From Welwitschia mirabilis (taxonomy: Eukaryota > Gnetophyta > Gnetopsida > Welwitschiales), in contig JBOZIK010000001.1 of NCBI GenBank assembly GCA_051453625.1, positions 175,589,228 to 175,653,227 on the forward strand: 64,000 nucleotides of DNA, read 5' to 3'. The position numbers were made by a program, and so were the translations under genes. Below, piece after piece: positions 22,620-35,399 of the stretch. Every line of letters starts with the position of its first letter. The first letter of the stretch is position 1. The notes below the pieces were generated by a model. It was not told the origin of the DNA and ran no database searches. It worked only from the letters and a program-made list of their open reading frames with translations.

Positions 22620-24120
22620 CAGTAGAATGAAATATATCTTTTTATGTGATGATCAAAATAAACCTTTCATAATAAATGAGTCTTTTCCCTTAATAATATT
22701 TTTTTAATATCACTTTTGAATACTTAGGTAAATGTGTTTTCTCAGTTCCACAAAGATTTAACAGCCATGGCTACTTCCATTATTCAACATAAAATCTATC
22801 TTGAGATAATATAAAACCTATTAGGTAAGCCTAACATAGACTAGATATAGCCCTTAAATAAGTTATAAAAAATGAAATTATTAAGTTAATAGATACTATA
22901 ATTATTTATTCCATGTATGATAGTGTGGTTTAGCCCTTTGATGGTAGTTCCTAAAAATGATGTGAATTGAAAAATGTGTATTAATTTTAGAAAAATAAAT
23001 GAAGTAACTAAGAAAAACTATTATTCTTTGCCTTTCCTTAATGAAATACTTGATAGAATTCAAGGACATATCTTTTATTGCTTTCTTGATGGGTAGTATC
23101 ACTATTGATAATAAAGCTAAAACTAGTTTTACTTTACCTTTTAGAACTTTTACCTTTATATGTATGCCTTTTGGACTTTGTAATACTCTTAATACTTTTA
23201 ACATGTAGTGATGGATATTTTTTTTTGATATGTTAGAGGATTTAATTGAAACTTTTATTAATGAGTTTTCAATCTATGGTAAAAACATTGAATAAATCTT
23301 AGAAATGTCAGAGTAAGTCCTTGATAGATACATTAAGAGTGATGTACATTTGAGTTGCAAGAATAATTTCTATCTAATTAATAATGGAATTTCCTTAGGT
23401 CATCACATTTCTAGTAAGGGAATTAGGATGAATCCAGAGAAACTAAATATCATTAAAAACCTAATTCTTACAATAAATGTAAAATAAGTTCAATCTTTCC
23501 TCAATCATTATGGTTTTAATTTTCATTTTATTCATGATTATACTAAAATTTGTAAAACCCGTTACTCATTACTTGAAAAATAAGCTAAATTTGAATGGTA
23601 TGAATCTTGCCAGCTTGATTTCAAAACACTTAAAAATAGAATCTCTTCTGCACCTATTGTAATAGGACTCGATTAGAATGAATATTTTGAATTAATGTGT
23701 GATTATAATATTATTACTATGGATGAGGTCCTTGAACAAAAATATGAAAATGATTTTAAGGTTATATCTTATCATATTAAAACTTTGTCTAATGCTCAAA
23801 TGAAATACACCACTACTTAAAAAGAAATGTTAGTCATAATCATTTTCCCTGACATACTTATATACTATCTTTTAGACCTCTATGTAAATATTTATACTAA
23901 CTAAATAGCTATTAGATACCTCATGACCAAGAATAATTCTAGTGCCAGACTTATTAGATGGATCCTCCACATACAATAATTTAATCTTATCATCATTGAT
24001 AAAGTAGAAAAACCTATTAGTGTAATAGATCATTTGTCATAACTTTTTCCTTCTCTTGATGATCTTATGATTGATGGTTCTTTTTTGAATGAATAACTTT
24101 TTATCATCTCTTCTACTCAT
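22620..24120 (+). pseudogene. A reverse transcriptase / RNase H remnant
   Basis: Landmarks in order: RMKYIFLCDDQNKP (about 22625-22665), MPFGLCNT (about 23163-23190), NEFSIYGKNIE (about 23260-23295; the catalytic Asp pair of F-x-D-D-F is gone), LGHHISSKGIRMNPEKLNII (about 23395-23455), FLNHYGFNFHFIHDYTKI (about 23497-23552), then RNase H with MCDYN (about 23695), AQMKYTTT (about 23797-23820) and RLIRWILHIQ (about 23950-23980). It ends with DDLMIDGSFLNEQLF (about 24058-24105), a linker typical of this lineage. Long parts of the RNase H region stay open if TAA/TAG are ignored, showing decay by point change rather than by large deletion. The minus-strand ORF 22902-23204 is an antisense shadow. 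Confidence 0.85.
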
Positions 24121-24129
24121 CCTCCTCTT

Positions 24130-25440
24130 TGGTGTGATAACATAGTTAATTATCTTATTATTATGAAAACATCATAACATTAAATTCATAGTCAAAGAAA
24201 ATATTTCCTCTATAGAATAGGTGGCTATGAATGGATTAAGCCATATCTTTACTATACATACAAAGACCAAATCATGAGAAAATGTATGCCTAAATGGGAA
24301 AAATTAGACATCCTTAATCTTTATCATGATGGTGTCCATGGAGGTTATTTTAGTGGACAAATAACAACAATGAAAATTTTTTACTCTAGTTTTTATTGAC
24401 CTAGTTGTTTTCAGGACTCTTTTGATTTTGCTAAAAGATGTGATGCTTCTCAACTTTATGGTAGCCATATTTGTTCTTATGAGATGCTTCTTAAACCTAT
24501 TCTTAAATGTGAACCTTTTAATTATTGAGAAATTAATTTTATAGGCTCTACTAAACCACCTTCTAATGATAAGAACTACATTTTAGTTACTATTAATTAT
24601 GTTACTAAGTGGGTTAAAGCTATTCCTACTTTTACAAATGATGTTGAAACTATTTGTACTTTTGCTAGAATTCATATTTTTCAATATTTTAGTTTTTCTA
24701 GAATTATTATTAGTGTTTAAAAAACTTATTTTATTAATCAAGGTTTTAGAAAATATCTTTTATCCATTGGATTTGAACATAGGGTAGCTTGTACTTATCA
24801 TCGACAAATCAATGGTCAAGCTAAAAATATAAATAATAAAACAAAGAGAATGCTATAAAAACTTATCTATGTTAATAAGAAATCTTGAGCTTCTAAGCTT
24901 AATGATGTTCTTTAGGATTATGATGCTACTTAGCATAATTTTCTTGGGTTTTTACCTTACAAAATTATATACAAAAACTTTGTATTTTACTTGTTGATGT
25001 GAATTATAACTCTTATCGCTCATCCCATTAGCTTAATCTTATAGACCTTTATGAAAATCTTAAAAATATATTAGCCCAACTTAATCACTTAGATGAAAAA
25101 TGTATGCATGCTATACATCATTAACCCATTCATAATGCCCAAGCTAAGTTCAAACATGATAGAAAGTTACTGCATAGAAAGTTTGAACTTGATTAACTTG
25201 TTACTTTATATAATACTAGAGTACATATTTTACACAACAAAATTAACCTGTAAATGGTTAGGTTCTTATCTTATAAAGAAAATACTTTCTAATGGCTCTA
25301 TTAAAATTTTAGACTTAAATATTAAGAATATTTATAAAAATTAATGGATAAAGGTTGAAAATATATTAAAAACCTTTTGATGTAATCTTGAAGATGATAA
25401 AAGAAATTATTTTGAAGGTTCACCTTGAAAAGAAGGACTT
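24130..25440 (+). pseudogene. A integrase remnant
   Basis: Zinc-binding part: HDGVHGGYFSGQITTMKIFY (about 24328-24387) and FAKRCDASQ (about 24427-24453); the last Cys of the HHCC finger reads Ser. Core: EINFIGS (about 24531-24551, first catalytic Asp now Asn), NYVTKWVKAIPTFTNDVETI (about 24596-24655), RIIISV-stop-KTYF (second Asp now Val), GIEHR-like GFEHRVACTYH, and GQAKNINNKTKRM (the catalytic Glu now Lys). All three catalytic residues appear changed. The C-terminal part KWLGSYLIKKILSNGSIKI (about 25246-25302) is in a different frame, so a frameshift separates it. The ORF 24599-24787 is out of frame. Confidence 0.8.
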
Positions 25441-27599
25441 CACCTCTACCATTGTTTAAATTATCTCTTAACTTATTCCTTTAGTAAATGTTATGATGTT
25501 ACTTAATCATATCTAAAACTTAACTTATGTGTTTACTTTATGAAGTTTCCATAACTAGTATTTATACTTAAGCATTCTTATAATGATAAGATTTGATTCA
25601 TCCAATCTTAAGACATTAACATGTCTGTGAACTTTACTATAAAGAAATATGCCTTTGTTCTTATATTTTATTTTTAATGGTATAAGGTGTTTGGTTATTT
25701 AAGTATATTCTTTTTTATTTTTCATCTCACTTCTTTACCTTCATCTTTTTGAGTGTGTGATCATGTGGGAGTCATTTGTATAAGGGAAAATAATAATAAC
25801 CATGATATCTTGTATCTATGTTAAAATATATGGTCACCATGATGTCCTATCACACAAGGGTAATTTTGTCTAAAAGACATCTTTGGTAGTATTAGTACTT
25901 ATGGGAACTTCTCTAGGGGATCAGTTGACCATTTTTTATGGATTCTTACTTATTTCTCTATAGTTGAATTTTTCTTATCATGGAAAGTAGTAATAAAAAT
26001 TTAGATGTTATAAAAGGCATTGCTTATTTTCTAGATTCTTAGCATTCCCATATAATAATTTTACTTTTAAGGATTAAGGTGTGTTTTAGGGTGTGAATAG
26101 ATGAGTTAATTTTTTAGTAGCTTTTGATCTTATCATTCATTATTTTAAGCACTTGATCTTTGATTTCATCATAATTTCTATCTTTTTTAGTTAAAATTTA
26201 TTGATTTAATACATTTTATCATGCATCTTTACTCAAGTATCTTTATAATGTCTTTCAAGAGGTTTTTCTATACTATAATTTAGGGTAGGTAATCTATTTT
26301 TTTCATGGTCCTCATTCTCATTTTCATTCTGTCTTTATTTGGTTCTTTAGTTTAGTATTTTAAAGTCATTTCTATATTTTTTCATAATCATCTAAGACCT
26401 TATCATTCAATAGTTTTTTTGGATGTTATTTGTGTCATTTTTATCACTCAGAAGTTTAGTTTCTTTTAGCATTTTAATTGGACAATCTTTTCTTATTTAT
26501 CATGATTTTTATGAGATTACTTCAACTCTTTTGGAGTTATACATATTTTTAGGATTATTTTCCAATTTAGGTACATTGTTTTAGTTTTCTTTGATAGATT
26601 TCAACCTAATTAGTGCATTATCATCATCCTATCTTTTAATTCTTTTGAGTTTTTATCATCATTCTTATTCATTATAACTCTTTACCATTTTTTATTTTTC
26701 ACGTTTTCTAATACATTCTGATATCTTCAGATTGACATTTGAGCCTAAGTTATTTGGTTGAAATTTTTATTTTTATCAAAATCTTTAAAGCCTTATTATC
26801 CACTTGGTCATCTAGACAACATTGGAGAATGGCACTGAGATTTTTTTCTGGCAATCATCTTAGGGTTGGCATCTGAACGACTCAACTAGACAGTAGTGTA
26901 ATAAAACCATAGGCCACTATATTTTCCTTTTTTTTCTTCATTTTCTATTAATTTTACTCATTCTTTTAAGGGATAATAGTGACCCTCATCCATACTAATA
27001 TTTTGGAATTTTTCCTAGTCAAATTCATGCCCCAAATTATAAATTTTCACTATATTTTGCAAATGAGGTATGTTTTTCTTTTCCTCATTATTTTTAATCT
27101 TTCCTCCTATTTTTGAAACTTTCAGAACATAATTTTCATGTATATTATTTATTTTTTTACATTATTTAATTTGAAATGTATGAATCAAATTTTCACTGCA
27201 TATTTTGCAAGATTGTTAAATTATGTGCATTACAAGGTAGACTTAGGTTTTCACTTTAAAACTCATTTTCTTACAAATTTCAAGTTAAAATGTAGTAGTC
27301 CTTTAGGTAAAATTGATTAGTAAAATGCACTCTATGATTCTAGTAGATTAGATTCTTTTTATTTAAGCACTTTTATTTTTTACCTTATATGGGGCCTACC
27401 TGGTTTACACTGTAAGTTGTACATTTTTCTTAATACAACTAGGTAATACAAAATACATTGACACTTTTAAAAGGGGGACAAGACATATTTTTATGATTTT
27501 TACTTTAAAAACTAATTTATGAGGTTGTCTGGAGTATTTACATGATACATTTTAGAAATCTTCACTTGAACTCACATGATACATTTTATGTTTATCATT
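25441..27599 (+). other. A 3' region, untranslated
   Basis: No gene is seen. It parallels E2 11206 on and B 56181 on (shared GATAAGATTTGATTCA near 25588). A purine run AAAAGGGGGACAAGACA lies at 27470-27487, in the same relative place as GAGGGATAGGACATATT in E2, and could serve as an internal polypurine tract. The 60-codon ORF at 27138-27320 lies here and has no coding signature. Confidence 0.55.
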
Positions 27600-28870
27600 G
27601 ATTAGGCTACACACATGCAGATCTAGATAGACCAAGGCCAAGAATCATGCTATAGAGCAGGAGGCAAGCCCATTAGCACCATTAGAATTTGAGTGGATAA
27701 AGATGGTTCATCCTCCACCTTTTCATGCTAGATCTCTTACACTTTAGATAGTTACTATTCATGTTGAGAGATACTTTGAAGATTTTATAAACTCTATAGA
27801 GATAGAGGTGGAGCAAAGGCTAATATATTTTTAGCTCTAATGAATCATAGATGCATAGAAGATACTATGTATTGGAGACTAGGGCGTTATTTAATACTAT
27901 TCATATAGAGAAGTGTCTTCATGCTCATGGCTAGCTTATTAACATGATCGTAGCTATCATTTAAGGATAGGCAATCATGATCCTTTTAAAGCACATTACT
28001 ATAGTAACTAATCTAGATGGTATTAGTAGCACACATATTTATTCAACTAGTGGGATAGATGATCACTATGGTTATGATGCAGTAGTCGATATTTCAACTA
28101 ATTTGGCTATAGATAGATGGGGAGTTTAGGTTACTTAGTTGTCACCTACCTTTTCAGATTCTACACAGAGGGCTGATGCATAAAATTAATCCATTATTTC
28201 ATGATAGTAATATGATGATTTCATAGCTCTAGATATTAGTAGTATTTAGGTAAGAGAAGCATACAGACTTATCAAATTTTATCTAGAGTAAACTCAGGAC
28301 TATGATTGAGGCATGATAGCTTTAGACTATAGGATATTTATGTGTTCTCTTAGTTATGTTTAGATACTATATCATACACAAGCTTATCGATGAGCATAGT
28401 CTTACACATATATAGACATCAACTTATTACCTATAGCATATGGTCATCCATATGTTAGGAGAGGAAGAGAGACCTTAGGGATAGATATCTATCATTGCCA
28501 TTACTTTAGAGTAGATTTAAGCTCTTCTAGTAAAGAATACATAGATCATTAGAGAGAGTGTGGACCGAAGAAACTTTACACTTGAGCATAGAATCAGAAC
28601 AATTGATAAAAGAGTATAGTGCACTAAGGAGTAGCTAGTCAATGTGTGGTAGCACATCTTACGAATCAAGTACAGTGTGACAACAAATTACTAGAGATAT
28701 TTAGAATGTAGGAAGATAAGAGTACATACACTATCACAACATCATATGATCATTATTTTCTTATAGATTCTAAATATCCTTCTTCTCCTCCCTCTACACT
28801 CAAGTGTACTGCACATTAGGAGTTTATCATAATTAGACGAGAAGAGTAATTTATTTATGAGCTTTATGTA
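27600..28870 (+). pseudogene. A: extra decayed coding-like module in the 3' region, unknown
   Basis: B and E2 have nothing alignable here; their 3' regions continue directly from the purine-rich box to text matching A after 28925. In A about 1.3 kb intervenes. It is less AT-rich than its surroundings and reads on the plus strand as protein broken by TAG and TAA. Readable pieces include KMVHPPPFHARSLT (about 27703-27744), STSGIDDHYGYDAVVDISTN (about 28043-28102) and YGHPYVRRGRETLGIDIYHC (about 28439-28497, with stops). Gln-rich text is implied by TAG density. I see no transmembrane segment and no env-like feature. It may be an extra ORF, a captured host fragment, or part of another element. 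A 7-base gap (28876-28882) and a TA run mark its right edge. Confidence 0.45.
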
Positions 28871-28882
28871 TCTTTNNNNNNN

Positions 28883-29388
28883 GATTATATAAAACTTTTT
28901 ATATATATATATATATATATATCATATTTTGAGTACCATCATGGTGTAAATCATCATTACTAGATATTATGCATATTTTTATATATAATTTTTGACACTT
29001 TATGATAAAGAATATTTATGTTGTACATGATTATTTTTCATTATTTGCTTTACATTTGAGTGAGAAACTATAAGTATTAATGCATTTTAATGTTTTTTCT
29101 TCCTAAAAATTATTCATAGGCTTTTATTTTTCAAGAACAATTTTTTTACTTGTCATCCGCTTCATTGTTTGGATGACCATCAGGATGATAGTATGACCAC
29201 TTACACTACATAAGAAAAATGTCTAGTTATCTATTTTTGACATTTTTATTTTTCATTTTAATATTATTAATATTATTTTTGAGTTTATTTCATAGTCTCT
29301 TAGTTAATTTATTCTTAGTTAATTTGGCTCATAATTATGGTTGTTTGCCTAGTTTTGTTAGGGACTGATAAGGCTAACTAGAAGGTTA
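28883..29388 (+). other. A 3' region resumed, up to the polypurine tract
   Basis: A TA microsatellite at 28901-28922, then family 3'UTR text, a GTCATCC/GGATGAC motif at 29150-29200, and GATAAGGCTAACTAGAAGG directly before the LTR as likely polypurine tract. Confidence 0.6.
28901..28922. repeat. TA microsatellite
   Basis: Eleven TA/AT units right after a 7-base gap at 28876-28882. Confidence 0.9.
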
Positions 29389-30639
29389 TGTTGCATTACC
29401 AAATTGTAGGTATTTATTAGGTTATTTTGAGTCGTTTTTTAGAAAATTAACCAATTTCATGCTGCATTTCAATTATAATGAAGAGCTAAAGAAAATATCC
29501 ATTTAATAACATTTGAATAAAATTATAATAATCTCTATCTAAAGTAGTAATTCTATAATTAAAAAGGCTAATGTAACATAAGAAATACTTTACAAAAGCC
29601 AATTATCCACTTCATCATCTAGATTATAGTATAAATGATGAAAGTAATTAATATAAGAAGGTTTCTTACTAGATTAATCTGACAGCTAATATGGAACTTG
29701 TATGATGTGGCATCATCCCTTGTGATGTCTAAACAACTAATAGGATGACCCTAAAAATAATGCTTTATCAAACTTCACTAAACTGTATCAATGTGTTTTA
29801 TATCTTCTCTTTTTAGTTATTAGGATCATTAGCACATTTGTTAGTGTTTGTTAAATTTAAAATCTATTTTGTATTAGATGCTTCCTTTGCCCTTGACTTT
29901 ATTTTAATCTTGTTTGACATCAAAAATTCTCATAATATGAGATCAAATAGCAAGAGGTCCATCCACTATTATTGTATAGATACATATTCCTTAGTATTAG
30001 GTCATGTATCCTTCATGAAGGTGTTGCTACTTTGTAATATGGATTTACTTTAACATAATCAATACTCTATTTTCCTTTTTACATCTTTTGTTATGTGCAT
30101 ATTCTTTATGGTTTATATTGCTTATGATTTTGTAATAGCTCATTTGTGATATAGATCATGAAGATAACCTTTGCTAAGATTGATATTATTAGTTTAGGCA
30201 CATTGCATTTCATTTTATAGATTAACTTTGCATTTTTTTCATATTATATTTGATGTACCTAATAGCTTATGTTGGTTTTGGTCTAGTAATGAATTGTCCT
30301 TGATTAATCTAGACTATATAGGAATAATCCCCATGTCCGTCCGAGCTGGTAATTGGATAGACATTATGTCTAGAATAGGATTTACATCTCATTTACATAT
30401 GTATTCATTTACATTGTTATTATTCTACTTGAAGATTACAAAGTGTTTTTTTTTTTTTTTTAAATCAATTCTCCTTCTTCTCAACTATGCCATTGATGCA
30501 ATTATGGCATTAGATCACTTTCATCTATATTAGTGTATTGTGTTATGCAAAATATGTGTGTATGTATGTATATATATATATTTGTGATTTTAGAGATTTT
30601 CTTAAGGATGTAACATTTGCACAAATACACACCACAATA
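29389..30639 (+). repeat. A 3' LTR, 1251 bp
   Basis: Starts TGTTGCATTACCAAATTGTA and ends CACCACAATA, matching the 5' LTR end. It contains a 16-T run at 30446-30461 and a TGTATGTATATATATAT run near 30555-30580. ORFs 29838-30053 and 30228-30533 lie in it and are chance frames. Confidence 0.85.
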
Positions 30640-32209
30640 GTGAATTAATTTTTAAATAAAATTTGCAATTTAAAGTTTCTTTTGTATTATCAACATAATC
30701 TACATTTAATTCTTCATATTATCTCATTAAATATTTATTTGAGATAAATGTATAAAAAATAGAATGTGGTAGAGGTAACACCATAGAAATTAAAGAGAAA
30801 GTAATAGAAATAGTGATATTTATCTTAGTTATTTAAAATATTATAAGGCTCATTCTCTTGTTATTTATATTCTTCTAATCCTTCTTCTTTAGATTATACT
30901 AATCCTTCCTCTTCATTAATAGATATATATTCCTATAAAATTTTTAAACCTCACTTGGGAATTAAATATACTCTATTTTCTAAAGAAAATCTTCATGTTT
31001 TTGGTTTTTATTTTTACCAAGTAGTAAGTAACATACTATTATAAGAAGTCATAAAAAAAAAATATCCACAAGGAACTTCCTATCCTTTTTAAACATATTT
31101 TTAAAATCTTGTAATGACTATAGAGAAAAGGATATTGATGTAAGTAAAATTGATAATGGAATTAGTCTATTTTAAGTAGGTAAAAGAGTAGATGGTGTAA
31201 AAGGTAAGGGAATGGTTTAAAAATAGATAGCTTTATGAGATGTAAGATTAGGGCTCTACTTTTATAAATATAAGAGTGAATCTTAGTAATTAATCAATTT
31301 GTTAGGGATGTATGATTGAGATGCATTATGATATGGATCAATTATAATGTAAAATTATATTTTTTTAATAAGACATAATTATATGTTGGGATTTGGAATC
31401 TTACTTTCTAAAATATGATTTATTTTTTCCACCTAAGATTTAAAACTAATTATTTCATTTATTTAGACTTTCTATTATTTCTAATATAATTTTAAGAGGA
31501 TAATAAAAATTATTAACTTCTTGCATCTAAAATTATGCATCCACTCTAACTCATTCAAACAAGACATTCATAATGCTATCAATTAGGTGTGATTCATAAT
31601 TTAATTTATTCCTATATAAGAGTATTATTTTAGTACATCAGAGTTACATAACTTAATTATCTTAATAAACTTAGTAAACTTTACATTTTAGAAATTTATC
31701 ATGACTAACCTTAAACTAAGTATGATAAGATTTAATCATGATTTTAAATATATATGCTATGTAATGTGTAATCATTTTCTAGTTGCATTACCTTCCTAGT
31801 TTCATCACTAATTTGAAACAATGAATTTCTTAAAGGATAAAAACATTCCAAAACTTACATTCAAGAGTTTTATGATTTTATACTTAGAAACATATATCTT
31901 AGATCATTATCTAAGTGGATTATAGATAATTAATTATTAAACCTTCTATTATTAGATCCTTAAAATCACACATTAGATCTAAGATAACATATAAGTAAAA
32001 GAGTGTGGTGGTGCAAAGATACCTACATATAACTTATTTAGTCTTCAAAAGCATGTAGAAATACATGATTAAAATGATTTTAATATTTGCATTTTCATAT
32101 TTCATTCAATTTCTATTGATGCAAACATGTTAGTTTTCTACATGTTATGCTTCTCTAAAATTAATATAATTAATTCACTCCCATGCTAAAAAACTAGTTT
32201 TAACAACTA
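30640..32209. other. AT-rich interval, nothing recognised
   Basis: Lies between the A 3' LTR and the LINE target site. It is very AT-rich with no ORF over about 50 codons and no retroelement motif. It is probably flanking sequence of element F, or old noncoding DNA, that A and the LINE landed in. Confidence 0.4.
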
Positions 32210-32220
32210 GTTCAAGTAGA
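32210..32220. repeat. LINE target-site duplication, left
   Basis: GTTCAAGTAGA directly before the LINE body; matches GCTCAAGTAGA at 33571-33581 after the poly(A). Confidence 0.8.
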
Positions 32221-33570
32221 ATGGTTTATAAAATTAGTTATTAAAGGATCATGATAGGAACTCTTCACAGGATGCTATAATAAGGCCATCTTTGTCTTAG
32301 CTATTTATGCTATCTGGAACTCAATAAATAATGTTATATTTAAACAAAAACAATCCAATATTCAACAATCTACTCATATCCTCTTATTTGAACTCGAAAG
32401 GCATATCTCCTTAATCAGAAGACTTAGGAATACATTTATAAATAAAAAATGAAGCAAGCTCATAAATATCTCTCTCATATTTATTTAGTTTCATTCTGTC
32501 TTAAGAAAGTTAACATGTTTTGTATGGAGTTGTATTGCTTAACAAAGTCGAGGAAATCACTGGAATGCTCTTGGTCTAGGTAGACCATCTTTACAGAAGC
32601 TACTCAATCCCAAGAATAGTTCTACTACTTAGCCTAAGACCTACTCTATAAACTCTAATTAATATCATACATAAATTTTCCTGAGGAGTATATTATATGA
32701 ATAGTTGATCATGTGACTTTTACATACATAGTTAAGAATATTTTATGAATACTAAGGACTCAACCTATTAGAATACTTATCTTTCTTTTGTTATTATCTA
32801 AAGTTTATTAATGGTTTTTTCAAAATCTCTATCCTCTACAGATGGATTTCTTGGTCTTTTACGCTATCTATATTTTACTATTATTTAGATTAAATAACTT
32901 TGCTATTAAAATAGGCATGTGAATTCTCTAACATAAAATGTAGATATAATAGTAGGGCTTAAAAAATATATGGCTCTTGTTTATGTGATATCTTATGATC
33001 TTGAGAATCTAAAAGAGTTATATTTGTCTAATGATTTATCTTAGATCAAATAGCAGGGAGTTTGATTTATTATTCTTAATGATTAACAAGATACAAACTT
33101 CTTGTTTTAGTGGATTTTAAAGGACATTTACTTACATTGTTCTTATTAGTATTTCTTCCTTAAACTTAGATGTATGTTGCTAATTATTTCATGTTAGATT
33201 TTTACTAGATGGATCCATAACTATCTCATTTCTAGAAAATGCTAAGCTAGATGATTGTCATCCTTGTTCATTATTCTAATTAGATCTTGCAACTTTCCTA
33301 TTTTAGTGGATAATTACGTGATCATTTATCACCTCTCGTGCTATCTTAAAATTACCATTTAGGTTGTAAAGAACACAAATGATAGATTTAGATTTTTGTT
33401 TTGTTGATAGTAATTGTTTATGTTTACACCTTGTTTTGATAATATATTTATCTATATTCATGCTATCTTTTGATTCTAGGAATCTCTATGAATCTTATGA
33501 TCTAATTATGAAGCTTATTTGTATTTCAAAATTTTTTGAATAAACTATAACTTTTATCAAAAAAAAAAAA
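32221..33570 (+). mobile_element. 5'-truncated L1-type LINE with poly(A) tail
   Basis: The first 240 bases read (with two stops) LFTGCYNKAIFVLAIYAIWN, then NNVIFKQ and FELERHISLIRRLRNTF: the C-terminal tail of plant L1 ORF2, where an I-Y-x-I-W-x-x-R/S-N-x-x-I-F block is followed by a basic helix. About 1.1 kb of 3'UTR follows, ending GAATAAAC...TTTTATC and a poly(A) tail at 33559-33570. Both ends carry the duplication G(T/C)TCAAGTAGA: 32210-32220 and 33571-33581, one mismatch in 11. The endonuclease and the RT catalytic core are missing by 5' truncation, so this was dead on arrival, as most LINE copies are. Confidence 0.8.
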
Positions 33571-33581
33571 GCTCAAGTAGA
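33571..33581. repeat. LINE target-site duplication, right
   Basis: GCTCAAGTAGA directly after twelve A residues; the single mismatch to the left copy is a C/T transition. Confidence 0.8.
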
Positions 33582-34479
33582 TATATATTAATACATATCC
33601 TCTACATAATAAGAGTTTTTAAACTTATAAATACATAGGGATTTGATAATAAAGATTCTTCTGATTTTTAAACTTTTAGATTTTTATTTTTCTTCCTAGT
33701 ATTACATAAGCATTTACATTACAATATTGTATGCATAAGATAGAGTAATGAAAAATTAAAATGTTATTTTAGGATTTTTATCATTTCAATTAGTTCTTAA
33801 TTAGATACATAGTATAAAGTACCTAAAAGTTTTATCTCTTATGTATTAAATGCATTGAATCATGTACTTATCATAGCTACAGCATTAGATAAAATAACCA
33901 TAAGACTACATTATTCAAATTAATTTATTATATGATACTAGTTTTAACTTTATCTACTCTTTTTATCTTTTGTTTTTAACCCTTACTTCAATTATGTTAG
34001 GAAAATGAAGTCAAAGTCATGGTCCATGAGAAGAGATTCATGAAAACATTTAAGTCTTTAACCATTAACTATAAATAAATAGTTATCCTTAAGGCTTATA
34101 ATCTTGATGATACCATAAACCAATTAGTACACTTAGACATAAGTTCTTTAGGATTTTTTTTTCATTGTCTTAGATCATGTAATAAAACTATTAATTTATT
34201 AGTTTTTCTAAGGACATCTTTGTTATTTAAAATTTTATTCTTTATTTTTAGATTTAATGTTTTTCATAAGATTCATTATTATTTTTTTTAAATTCGTTTA
34301 GGTTGAGATTCCTACATTTTAAATCTTCATCAAGATTTTGATTAAGCTATTTAATAACTTATAAAGTTCTATATTCAATTTCTATAAGAAAATAGAAATC
34401 TTGTCATTCCTTCCTAATCCCTACTCATTACAAAAGAATATCATTGACATAAGATGACATTCTAGTAGAGATTTTATAA

Positions 34480-35100
34480 TTAGTTCATCAGTCCTAAAGA
34501 ACATTATTAAATTAATATTACTAAAAATTTATTATTTATCATTTTTTTCATTTTATAAGATTCTTTTTAAGTCATGGTTCATAATTTCTACTGAATGCTT
34601 AATTTGTGGATATTAAGGAGTTTCAAATTTATTAATAATTACAAAATGAGTTTTCCCATCACTAGTAATAGCTTCATAATGGCCAAAGTAGGATGAAATA
34701 TACTTGTTGAAGAATCTAATAATCTCTCTAGCCTCATTTATTCTATTTTAAATAACTTTAATCACTTAGTAATAGCATTTGCACAAACTAATATAAAACA
34801 AATATTTAGAAGATGTATGAAATGACTTAATTGAATCCATAACTTAAACATCAACTAGTTAAGTTCAAAAAATAGGGGACAAGATTATTATATCTATTTT
34901 CCAATGATACTAAAGCCTCATCATCTATTAGAATATTTATATTATCCATAGGCATATTTAAAAAGAATTGGTTAATATAGTCTAAATTAAAGGGTTTTAT
35001 GCAAACTTTGCCTAGTATAGAAGTAACCTTCACATACTCCATTATGTAAAATTTTTTATAAATTTCAATCTTCAATTAATGAAATACACCTATGAATGAT
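34480..35100 (-). pseudogene. F integrase remnant
   Basis: The clearest part is at about 34620-34560 on the minus strand, where the frame gives LKLLNIHKLSIQ, then EIMNHDLKRIL: the block after the second catalytic Asp and the E-x-x-N-R-x-L-K-x-I-L helix that holds the catalytic Glu. The 74-codon minus ORF 34851-35075 (FYIMEYVKVTSILGKVCIKP...) lies between RNase H and this block, where the zinc finger should be, but has no HHCC pattern, so it may be replaced or frame-shifted sequence. Heavily decayed. Confidence 0.55.
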
Positions 35101-35399
35101 TTGATAAAAGAGAATTTCAATAAATAAGAATCATCTCAAAATATTTGTTTTCTTCATATAAGAAGTCTTTTATATCTTGAAATTTTAATGACTATGATGT
35201 CTATAAATAACATAATAATTAGTTATGTTAGCATACCAAGATTCCTCTTGAGAAGATAAGATATTCTCATTAAGAAATATGTCATTTATTAATAATGAGT
35301 CTAAGAAGATGAACAAGGCCTAACATAAGATACTTAATTCATAGTTACATTTTTTTTAACTACTTTCTTATTCTCAATTTTAAGGTTGATTTATTGTAG

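Larger units (their letters stand above)
18126..30639 (+). mobile_element. A: full-length decayed Athila-like Ty3/gypsy element, plus strand
   Basis: It has two related LTRs (18126-19337, 29389-30639), a tRNA-Asp-type primer site after the first, and gag, protease, RT-RNase H and integrase in order. The lineage call rests on gag reading LIDFSCEGILMN plus LLEE, the RNase H pair AQMKYTTT and RLIRWILHIQ, and a post-integrase region of almost 4 kb. No 5-base target duplication is visible (TAAGG before, GTGAA after), so the flanks have changed or recombined. At 12.5 kb it is longer than the equivalent part of B, owing to an extra module at 27600-28870. All genes are broken. Confidence 0.85.

Noticed and set aside
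22902-23204. Minus-strand 100-codon ORF
   Set aside because: Antisense to the A RT core; the opposite strand has the MPFGLCN block.
24599-24787. Plus-strand Leu-rich 62-codon ORF as a membrane protein
   Set aside because: Out of frame with the integrase text that reads NYVTKWVKAIPTF at the same place.
28901-28922. TA run as an origin or regulatory site
   Set aside because: Ordinary microsatellite beside a small gap.
29838-30533. Plus-strand ORFs of 71 and 101 codons
   Set aside because: Inside the A 3' LTR, with no counterpart frame in the 5' LTR.
18121-30644. TAAGG/GTGAA as the target-site duplication of A
   Set aside because: The five flanking bases do not match; shifting the LTR ends by a few bases does not help.
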